NCBI GenBank assembly: GCA_902729315.2
Contig: LR746264.1
Coordinates: forward strand, 8,773,878 to 8,837,877
Direction: 5' to 3'
Length of the DNA stretch: 64,000 nucleotides
Source of the DNA: Spirodela intermedia
Taxonomy: Eukaryota; Streptophyta; Magnoliopsida; Alismatales; Araceae
Shown: one piece after another, positions 46,429 to 55,258 of the stretch
How positions within the stretch are numbered: position 1 is the first letter of the stretch
Layout: each line of letters opens with the position of its first letter
Program-made: the position numbers and the translations under genes
Notes under the pieces: generated by a model
What the model was told of the DNA's origin: nothing
Database searches by the model: none
The model's input: only the letters and a program-made list of their open reading frames with translations

Positions 46429-47415
46429 ACCCCGTGCGACCGATCAAATCAACAGGTTTAATCTCGCTGATGGCGTCCCTCTCATCTAATCGGGGTTTGT
46501 TCCTGTTTTCATGAAGAACTATGTAGTTAAATCCTCTGTATTAATCTGTGGCTTCGACATCCGACGTCCATGGTTCGCCTATCCCCGTCGACATAGAAGG
46601 GCGCCCTCTCTGCCTCGTTCGGCTCATGACTGCGGCGGGCAAACCCCCTGATAAGCCCCCTTAACTAGTTAATGACGTTAAAACCTGCCGGCGGGGAAGA
46701 TCTGTTCTCGTTGGACGATAGGGAATTGCCCCCACGGACGTCAGGGCCACCGGCCAATGAGGATCCAGCCGTTACCGTTCGGTCATCTATGGCGATATGG
46801 CGGTTAACCCCAACAGGGTTCCCCTGCGCCTTCCGGCGCCGGCATTGAAACGATATGGACGAGAGGCCAATGGGTCATCCCCTCCGCTCATATCCCGCAG
46901 AGCATCAGAAGGCGTTGGTAGCGCCGTCCGCCAGTTCCGCCGCAAGGGTCCGGCGCGCCGGCGGCCACCGGCCCCACGCCGCTCCCCCGGGCGGCGGCCG
47001 CCTGGCTGAAGTCTTGGATTTGGTTTCCGCGTCAAACCTAACATTGATGGACGGCCATAGGAACAGACGATCTCATCCAAACCTACAAGTCAACCAGACG
47101 TCACGGCGGTCCCGCCGTCCTCCGTACGCCCTGGCCACCGGAGGCCATACCAAGAATATCCCATGAAAGGAAACTGATGTCACGTCTTCACCTTCTCACC
47201 GGCGCCACAGAAGCCCGAGCTTTTTCGCCCTGCGAGACTTCGCACTGCCGGCTCATCTTCCTACTCGGTGACGATGACGAGGAACCGTCTCCTCGTTATC
47301 AGACTGCCTTTGACGACGAACTGTCTCTACCCGTCAACAACTCTTCCTTTGACAACCACCGTTGCCTTCTTCGGACGTTTCGTCTGTCAGCTGTCACTCA
47401 ACGTCAGCTGAGGGC

Positions 47416-47449
<34 letters not shown>

Positions 47450-47600
47450 CCACGCGGTTTGCGAGTTTGGTTTTACGCCAACCAACCAACACACCACCCA
47501 CAAGAATGAAACGTTCGCATTGAATCTAGACTGCGCTACCAAGTCCACCACTTTAGACCAAACTGCACGTCTGCAACCTCTCCCCCTTCCCGTCGTCTGT
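46429..47600. other. Intergenic between PDC and MYB
   Basis: PDC 3' flank, then GC-rich sequence with no recognisable frame, and (GA)n at about 47415-47439. The right part is the MYB promoter; it has CAGCTG and TGTCA-type elements near 47,390-47,410 of uncertain meaning. Confidence 0.5.
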
Positions 47601-47609
47601 TATATATAA
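47601..47609 (+). promoter_or_regulatory. TATA box of the MYB gene
   Basis: TATATATAA lies 146 bases before the MYB ATG, isolated in mixed sequence. The position fits a plant TATA box with a 5' UTR of roughly 110-120 bases. Confidence 0.65.
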
Positions 47610-47754
47610 TTTGTGCAGATAAAAGAGAAGAAACGGAGGAAGGAAGGAAGGTCGGAAACGAATAGATACTTCATCGAAAAACGGCTGCCGCTGAGACGGG
47701 GGACTGAAGACCCACTTGGTCGCACAGCGGGAGGAGAAGAAGAGGAAGCCGGAT

Positions 47755-48444
47755 ATGGAAGTAGAAAAGGGCGCTGGAAACGGCCGCCGGAGTAAGGGAT
47801 CCTGGAGCCCCGAGGAGGATGCACGGCTCGTCGAGCTCGTCCACCGCCACGGTCCGCGTAACTGGAGCGGTATAAGCTCCGCCATCCCCGGCCGTTCCGG
47901 CAAGTCGTGCCGCCTTCGTTGGTTCAACCAGCTAAGCCCCACCGTGCAGCACCGACCTTTCACCGCCGCCGAGGACGCGACCATCGTGGCGGCACACGCC
48001 ATGTACGGGAACAAGTGGGCTACCATCGCGCGTCTGCTACCGGGCCGCACGGACAACTCTGTCAAGAATCACTGGAACTCCACGCTGCGCCGCCGTAGGC
48101 CGTCCGAATCGACCTCGCAGCCCTCCCTCTCTTTGTCCCAAAACTCCTCCGAGCAGGAAGTCTCCGAATCAGACTCGGAATCCGAGAGGAAACGACGTTG
48201 CCGGAGGGAACCGGCGAAGTCGGCGGGGCCAGCGCCGACGGAGCTACAACGGGAGCCCATGACATCCTTGTCCCTGAGTCCGCCGGGCAGGAACGAGTCC
48301 GTCGGTGGCTACGGCGGCGGCGGCGGCGGCGGTGTAAAGAAACAGGGGAGCGGGTGGGAGGTGGAGGAGATGTCCCTGCTATCAATAGTGCGAGAGATGA
48401 TCGCGGAGGAGGTGAGGAGCTACATGAGCAGAGCTCGTGCGTAG
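47755..48444 (+). CDS. MYB: R2R3-MYB transcription factor, subgroup 22 (MYB44/70/73/77-like)
   Basis: An intronless 229-residue protein; lack of introns is typical of this subgroup. R2 spans about residues 13-62 ([16 protein letters not shown] ... [15 protein letters not shown]). R3 spans about 66-113 ([15 protein letters not shown] ... [20 protein letters not shown]) with the usual replacement of the first Trp by Phe. The linker and third helices match DNA-reading residues of the family. The C-terminal half has a Ser-rich acidic stretch, SLSLSP (EAR-like, possible repression), a Gly run and [15 protein letters not shown], which resembles the subgroup's C-terminal helix. Relatives act in ABA, auxin and stress responses. 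An upstream in-frame TTG at 47716 is not the start; the ATG at 47755 fits. Confidence 0.94.
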   Translation: MEVEKGAGNGRRSKGSWSPEEDARLVELVHRHGPRNWSGISSAIPGRSGKSCRLRWFNQLSPTVQHRPFTAAEDATIVAAHAMYGNKWATIARLLPGRTDNSVKNHWNSTLRRRRPSESTSQPSLSLSQNSSEQEVSESDSESERKRRCRREPAKSAGPAPTELQREPMTSLSLSPPGRNESVGGYGGGGGGGVKKQGSGWEVEEMSLLSIVREMIAEEVRSYMSRARA

Positions 48445-49860
48445 GCCACACAAGTCGGACATGGGCAAACAGGATCGGCTCCCAGCCGCCCGGCATGTTT
48501 AGATCCTTCCTCTTCTCTCTTGTTTCTTCAACATCGTTTTGCAGCGTTCTGGATCATAAGCAAGAGAAACCGAACGTGAAAACCTCCTTCCTCTCGCCTT
48601 TGAATTCCATTTCTTTCCACGGGGGGAGATGTGAACAGGTGGGGGAGAAGAAGATGGAAGGTTCTTCCTCGTCAAACTCAGCAGCCGCGGCAACTAAAGA
48701 AGCTATTTTTACTTAAATTCATTTGTACTCCTTTTCACGAGGATCCAATAAAAAGCAAACAGTGATATTGAGATGACATCAGGACAATAAAATTGAATTG
48801 AGCCGCCTGATATTGTCTGATGTTGAGCTGAGATGGCCCTCATTCGGCCTCCCCTGGGGGGGATCAAGAAGGGAAGACCTCACTCTGTGGGCTCGGCAAA
48901 ACGACAGCGGGAGCCTTACGCGGATTCAAGTCTCGGCCGGCAGCCCAAACCGGGCGGCGGTCGAATCATATGGACGCCGGTACCGTGGGAGCGGCGGCGA
49001 CCGCCCACGTCTATACTACGCCGAAACTCCTTTTCTGCCCTTGCGGCACGGCGAGCTGCTTGTCATTCCAGCTGCGTTCCCCCGTTGGTTTGCAACCTCG
49101 TCTTCCATCTGTGGGGGAAGAAGAGCAGGTTTCATCACTACTCGCCGACTCGTGGACAGAGACATCCTATCAGCTGCCGCGGGATACGGCGAGTTGCAGC
49201 CGGCGTGCAGTTCTGTAGATCGTTCTTCTGGATTTCACACTTCTGCAGACATCTCCATCTAGGACTCCCGGTCAGACTGAGGAGTCCTAAAGGATGAACG
49301 TAAGAAGACGGAAGGTCTTGTCTGCCGGTCGGGAAGTCTTCAGGACGGGGCCAGGGAAAGGGATTCAGTTCGGGCGGCGAAAGAGACGGGAGAGGTGAGT
49401 AAGAGCGGAGAAGGAACACTTGCGCCGGCAATCACGAAGGAGACTGGAGGACATGCTGCAGGACAGCATTGCGTTTCGGGGAGGGGAACAAGGGAGAGAA
49501 GAGAGAGAGAAGGAGCGATGACAGAGAAAATGGACATAGAGAGAGAAGATAGACACCATGGCTGGCGAGAGAGGGAGAGAGAGAGAGAGAGAGAGTATGA
49601 TCGAGCTACGAGTAGTAATTCGATCGATCGACCAAAGATGTCATCGAGAGGTTGACCTAGAGAGAGGGAAGATTGCATTTTATTCAACTCTAGAGACAGA
49701 ATTTTCTTGTACGATTTTAAAGTAATTTAATTTTACATTATTTTCTCAAAATTATGGTTCATTAATCGATTTGGCGCAAGAAACACGAAATTATGTCCAA
49801 CCCGCTCGCTTAGATTAACAAAAAAAACGTGAGATAAAAGCCCGTCCCATCTGCGTGATG
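48445..49860. other. Intergenic between MYB and CML
   Basis: The MYB 3' flank is followed by sequence with open frames up to 154 codons on the plus strand (48798-49262, 48833-49297) that overlap in different frames and show no domain. (GA)n lies at about 49566-49595, then AT-rich sequence to 49,800. Confidence 0.5.
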
Positions 49861-49872
49861 AGCACCTCCGCT

Positions 49873-50030
49873 GGCGGCAGTCGACGATTGACGTGTTGGG
49901 TCATATGAGCTGCAGAATCACCCGCGAGGTAGATGATGACCTGGATTGGTCATGCCTCGTGAAGGGTTTACCTTTCCAGAAGCTTTCCTCGCTCCTGTTG
50001 AGACGGCGGCAGTCGACGATTGACGTGTTG
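49873..50030 (+). promoter_or_regulatory. 26-bp direct repeat pair with W-box/TGACG cores upstream of CML
   Basis: An exact 26-base sequence occurs at 49873-49898 and again at 50005-50030. Its core is CGACGATTGACGTG, containing a W-box core (TTGAC), TGACG (TGA/bZIP type) and ACGTG. A further TTGACC lies at about 50046. All are 70-250 bases before the CML ATG. The repeat is seen; the regulatory role is inferred from known plant element cores. Confidence 0.7.
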
Positions 50031-50118
50031 AAGCGTCAGCAATATTGACCAAGGCGGGGAATCAGCGCGTGGTAAACAATCTTCCTCGTTGTTTCTTTCA
50101 CCTCTCCAGGAAGGTTCG

Positions 50119-50679
50119 ATGTCCAGACTCCCGATCTCTATATATGGAGAACTCTCCGATTCCTTTCGGAGAATTCAGAGGATGGCCCGCGCGGCAAGAG
50201 CATCATCTGGGAGAAGAGACGACTCGGCGACGGGAGAACTATGCTCGACCTCGTCGTCCGCAGGAGGACTAGAGAGGGTGTTCCACCGCTTCGACGAGGA
50301 CGGCGACGGCAAGGTCTCACCGGCGGAGCTGTGCTCGCGGATGAATAGCGTCGGCCTGGAGCTGTCCTTGGAGGACGCCACGGAGGTCGTGGATTCCGCC
50401 GACTTCGACGGCGACGGGCTGCTGGGGATGGACGAATTCGTCCGGCTGATGAGCGAGGCGCAGGAGGAGGAGGACAAGGAGAGGGAGATGAGGGAGGCCT
50501 TCGGCGTGTACGAGATGAGCGGCCGCGGCTACATCACCGCCGCGAGTCTGCGGACGGCGCTTGGGCGGCTGGGCAACTCCTCGGGCATCGAGGATTGCAA
50601 GGCCATGATTCGCCGGTTCGACCTCGATGGTGACGGAGTCATCAGCTTCGATGAGTTCAAGGCAATGTTGGCCTGCTGA
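50119..50679 (+). CDS. CML: Calmodulin-like EF-hand protein (CML37/38/39 group)
   Basis: An intronless 186-residue protein. EF-hand loops: DEDGDGKVSPAE (1), DFDGDGLLGMDE (2), DLDGDGVISFDE (4). The third site, EMSGRGYITAAS, lacks the first acidic ligand and is probably non-binding. This degenerate third loop plus ITAASLRTALGRLG is typical of the CML37/38/39 clade, calcium sensors induced by wounding and stress. The N-terminal ~60 residues are basic and Ser-rich. Two starts are possible: ATG at 50119 (chosen, longest) or ATG at 50182 (MARAARASS). A TATATATGG sequence at about 50139-50147 would suit the shorter form only if the leader were very short. The gene converges with the potassium transporter. 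Confidence 0.92.
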   Translation: MSRLPISIYGELSDSFRRIQRMARAARASSGRRDDSATGELCSTSSSAGGLERVFHRFDEDGDGKVSPAELCSRMNSVGLELSLEDATEVVDSADFDGDGLLGMDEFVRLMSEAQEEEDKEREMREAFGVYEMSGRGYITAASLRTALGRLGNSSGIEDCKAMIRRFDLDGDGVISFDEFKAMLAC

Positions 50680-51169
50680 TCGATTGACGTTGGTTCATTC
50701 ACTCATAGTTCGATCCTTTATCATATTCGATTCTTTATTCATCTCTTCCAGCCCTGTTTATTCATCATAATTCGATTCTTTATTCATCATAGTCTGTCTA
50801 CGGTTCTTTCTCCGAAAAAACTTCGATGGTGCGACCCGTGAAGAACGAAGAAACTAAGCTTGCACTGATGGCTACGCGATCTGGATGGATGGCGCTTTTT
50901 CCTTTCATAAAACCTTCTTTACAAGACACATCTGCGGCAACTCTAATCACACGGTTAGGGCTCTGCAAAACCAGACAAGAAGAGGCAGGCAATCCCTGCC
51001 TTCTTCGGTTCTCAGGGATTCGTAACCCTATGGAAGCTCATGGGGGCTTGCTGCTCTTCGTCTACAGCATCTGGGGTGCAGAAAGAAAGCCTCCTCTTGC
51101 TTCTTCCGGGAGACGGGGCACGATCCTCTGCGTCGTCTGAAGCTCTCTCTCATCCTCTCCTTCCTGGAA
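50680..51169. other. Convergent intergenic region, CML to HAK
   Basis: Contains both 3' UTRs. The repeated phrase ATTCGATTCTTTATTCAT near 50,720-50,790 occurs two to three times. No gene is seen. Confidence 0.5.
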
Positions 51170-52201
51170 TCAGATGTAGTAAACCATGCCGACTTCGAGA
51201 ACTGAGGAGTAAGGGACGTTCAGAACGACCTCAGATCCCCTGCAATTCTTGCTGAGGAAGCCAAAGATGATATTGATGGCGATCTTCTTGATTAAGGGGG
51301 ACGATTTCTTCGCCTTGGCGTGGGAGCGCCCTAGGATATAGGCGACTCCGGACTCCCTGGCTCTGAGGATCTCCACAGACTCGTCCTTGGTGATGAAGGA
51401 GCACTCTGCCAGGCCGCGGTCCTCTGGTTTCTCCACCTCGATGTCGCCGGACCGGTCATGGGCGGGGCTTCCGCCGCCGTCCGCCGGACTGGGTAGCGCC
51501 GGATTTGAGAGGCTGTCGCCATCTGAGATCGCCCCCAGCTCGGAGAGATACCTCCCCCTGGACACCACCATGCAGTCCTCTCCTTCCATCTCCACGAAGG
51601 CCAAGATCCTCGAGACTAGCTGGGCCTCGAAGTCATGGTTCTCCTGCTGCAGATCCCTGTAGCCGTACCTCACTACGCACCTGAACATCCTGAACTCCTC
51701 GGGGCCGAGCCGGCCGACCAGGAACCGCTCCTCGTCGGAGACGTGCGGCACCTGAACGGACTTCACGCAGACGAAAACCAGGACCTGGTGGAAGGCGGGG
51801 AGGTTGGTGGCGAAGTGGCCAAAGATGGACGGCAAACCCGTGACTATATCGGCGTAGATGAGGCCGATCCCGGGAACGCGGACCATCCCTAGGCTGGGGC
51901 CCAGAGCGAGGATCCTCTTCATGGAGACCTTGTTCTCCAGGTCGAACTCGTGCTTCTTCAGAGTGCCGTAGTTCCACACGTACATGATCACCATGAACAC
52001 CGCAGACAGCGAGAGAGGGATCCAACCCCCTTCTGGGACCTTCACGGTCGAGGCCGAAACGTAGAGCATCTCGATGGATCCGAAGAACACCAGAAAGAGA
52101 GTGGCCCACACCATTCTCTGCTTCCACACGATTATCATGACCAGAGACATCAAGCAGGTGGTCACAAACATCACCGTGGAAACAGCCAGCCCTGAAAACC
52201 A

Positions 52202-52275
<74 letters not shown>

Positions 52276-52995
52276 TCGTAAGCTTGCAAAAACCCAAGAG
52301 AGAGAGAGAGTGAGAGATGATGGTGAAGAACTTTCCATTGGAGGATGATGGGCGTACCATAAGCATGGCCGATTTTGTTGGTGTCCCTTAACCCAATGGT
52401 GACCGCTAAGCAGAGGCACATCAGAACCCAGTTGACCTCGGGGATGTAGACCTGCCCATATATCTTCTTCGACGTATGAATGATCTTCACGCGGGGGAAG
52501 CAATTCAGCGCACAGCACTGGCTCACGATCGAGAAGGTCGCCGAAATCGCCGCCTGGCTCCCCACGACAGCCGCAGAAGTCGCCACCAGGAAAACCGGCC
52601 AGAACACAGCTTCTGCATCACAAATGCTTCTATGAATCAGGAAACACGCCGGGGAGTTAGGTTAACTCGGGCAGCATCCATCAGGTGATACGCCTTGCCT
52701 GGTATGGCCCTGTAGAAACTCCTCTGTATATCTTCGTGATGCCTGGACAAGAAGGCCGCCTCTCCCATGTACGCCAGAACCAGACAGGGATACACGAGAA
52801 AGGAGAAGGCGATCTGAAACTCAAGGTTGTCGCCTTAGAACGAAGCTTCGGGAAACGGGTTCCACACTCTGCTGTTTCAGATGGGGAAAGGCGCTACCTT
52901 TATTGAAGTCGGCGAGAAATGCCCCAGATCAGCAAACATGGTCTCCGCTCCTGAACAAATTACGTCGCAGACTGTCATTCCCCGGCATCTTCATT

Positions 52996-53051
<56 letters not shown>

Positions 53052-55157
53052 ATTTATTGCATCGTACCTGTAATGCAGAGAACGACCCCGCCAAGGGAAA
53101 CCCATCCTTCGACCCCGGTTGCCCTGAGGAACCTCACGAGGTAGGAGGGTGAAATGGCGCGAAATATGCCCGGATTCCACCGAGCTATGTTGTACACTCC
53201 AATGGAGCTGATGCAAAGAAGCCAGGCTGCAACAATTGGAGCAAAGATGAAGGCGACCCGGTGGGTGCCGTGGTGCTGGAGAGAGAAGAGGCCCACCAAG
53301 ATTATGCATGAGATCGCCACAACATAGTCTGAAAAGCGAGTTGGATCGTTATACGCGGGAGATATCCGAATTCGAGCTCTCTTGGCTGCAGCAGGAGGTT
53401 CACTTACTCTCATGCAGATGAGTCAGTTTCACCCTCACGCCTGATACTGCTGAAAGAACTGGGGAAAAATTTTAAAAAACCCAAAGAAATATTAAAACTG
53501 TGATGAATTCAAGAGAAAATCTCATGCGGATTGTGAAAAAACCAGTTAATATGTATGGAGGCCACCCGAGAGAAATAAACCCACAGTTAATAAGTCCCAT
53601 CTGAACTGATCTACCTTTAATGATTTAATCGCGCCGTCAGAAGCTTTAATGATTTACCTTTTTGAGCTCATGGGTGTAAAAACCAGGAGGTTCAGAGGCA
53701 CTGTACTCTGAATCTTTCAGACAAGCTCAAATTCTCAATCCGAGGGAAGGGTTTTAGCATGATGATGGATGAAATTCTTCGCAGATGACCGATTTTTTTT
53801 TTCCGAAAAACATGTTCTAGAGGATGGAATCCTTCACAGATGACTGGATTCGTCCGGAAATCGTGTTCTAGAGCGACCAAAAAGCGGAATAAAAGGGAAA
53901 ATTGCCCAAGAAGGTATCATATCGCCGGCAGGGAACCTGATATTGTTGGTGTGAGCACCCCGTCGCCAATGGCCATGCAGGTTCCGAAGAGGACCACGAT
54001 TAGCAGCCCATGCCTGTATCTCGGGTGCTTACTGAAGAACCCCTTGATCCTGGAGCTCTGCCGGGTCTCCGCCCCACCCTCCGCTTTGTAAGAAGACAGC
54101 TTCTCATCAATGTGCTGCTGATTGGGTTGGAGGCCTAGCCTCGCATGGCGGCACAGCAATGAGTACAGTGCAAATGTACCACCTGCAAATTTATTAGAAA
54201 ACCAGAGTGAAGCTCATCTTTTTCGAGATAGTTCAGGAGAGAAATCCCTGCTGGTTGCTTGTGTTGATGAAGCTTGCAGAGAGGTGAATCCTTTCCTGAT
54301 GAAGAAAAACCAGGCGGGATCTGTACCTTCGCCGTTGTCGTCGGCTGACAAGACGATGAAGATGTACTTGAAGAGGGGGATGAGAGTGAGGGTCCAGAAG
54401 ATGAAGGACAGCACTCCGAGAACTTCCTCGTCGTCTTCATGGAGGCTTAGCTTCCCGGAGAAGGTTGTCTTGTAGACGTAGAGGGGGGAGGTGCTCAGAT
54501 CGCCATAGACAACTCCGAGACTCTGATAGGAGAGCAGCAGCACGTCCTTCCAGGGGGATTTCTTGGGATGCTGGTCGAATAGAGAGGATAACCGAGTCAC
54601 GCCGAGCTCGCGTTCATGGGGAACGGAGATGAAGAAAAGGGGTTCTCCGAACGAGAGATGCAGTTTCTTCAATCAATTTTTTTTTGCGTTCATAATGCGA
54701 ACAGGGATGGATATAAAACTATAAAACTTCGGATGAATCACGCGATTGACGGTTCTACAGATTCCTGCGAGGAAAAATAATGGGGACAACAATTTTGCGC
54801 TGCAGGCGAGCATGGAAGAAGCTCATCAAGGAAAAAGAGGATCTGGTTAGCCCTAGTATATCATCCAGACAGGAAGAAGGAAGAAACCGTGGCGGGCATT
54901 CCTCCCGTTCTTCCAATTGGTAACAACCAGCTATGAGCAGTTGCAGACGCAGTGGGCAGACAGGAACCGGCAGGACTCGGAGAGCTTCAGCAGCCAGCAC
55001 AGTTACGCACAGTGCCCCTCCGAAAAGGCCGGAGGGGGAGAAGACGAGGAGCTCCAATCGACTGGGTTAACCACCGAAATCGAAAGCAACAGTGAAGAGA
55101 ATGTACCCGAGAGCTCGATCCCTCTGCCGATGCGCGGGGCAGGACTCCAGGGTACAT
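51170..55157 (-). CDS. KUP1: Potassium transporter, HAK/KUP/KT family (KUP1-like)
   Basis: Nine minus-strand exons: 55157-55107 (inferred), 54570-54327, 54182-53937, 53458-53408, 53328-53068, 52950-52898, 52813-52699, 52612-52358 and 52191-51170 (TAG). Phases agree throughout, giving 765 residues. Family hallmarks: [23 protein letters not shown] (pore region), [74 protein letters not shown] and YIPEVNW. The C-terminal cytosolic domain ends with [18 protein letters not shown]. It is a twelve-helix K+/H+ symporter of the plasma membrane or tonoplast. The intron at 52613-52698 has a GC donor. The N-terminal exon (17 residues, [10 protein letters not shown]...) is inferred from phase and splice sites only. 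Three long GA/CT microsatellites lie in the leader and introns. Confidence 0.93.
52205..52270. repeat. (AG)33 microsatellite in HAK intron
   Basis: About 33 AG units, immediately 5' (on the plus strand 3') of the acceptor for the last HAK exon. On the transcribed strand it is a long CT run close to the branch/polypyrimidine region. Confidence 0.95.
53000..53055. repeat. (TC)n(TATC)n microsatellite in HAK intron
   Basis: About 20 TC units followed by TATC units, in the intron between exons 5 and 6 (52951-53067). On the transcribed strand it begins about ten bases after the donor. Confidence 0.92.
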
Positions 55158-55195
55158 TGCGCTCGACTGACTGATACACCGAGAGAAGGGGGCGG

Positions 55196-55198
<3 letters not shown>

Positions 55199-55255
<57 letters not shown>
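55199..55255. repeat. (GA)28 microsatellite in HAK 5' leader
   Basis: About 28 GA units ending some 40 bases upstream of the proposed HAK start codon. On the transcribed strand it is a CT tract, a common feature of plant 5' UTRs. Confidence 0.92.

Positions 55256-55258
<3 letters not shown>

Noticed and set aside
46797-47166. Basic Pro/Arg-rich frames between PDC and MYB
   Set aside because: Composition-driven open frames in GC-rich DNA; three frames and both strands are open in the same place.
52205-55255. Regular GA/CT arrays as a CRISPR-like or structured repeat array
   Set aside because: Pure dinucleotide microsatellites without spacers, in a plant nuclear gene.
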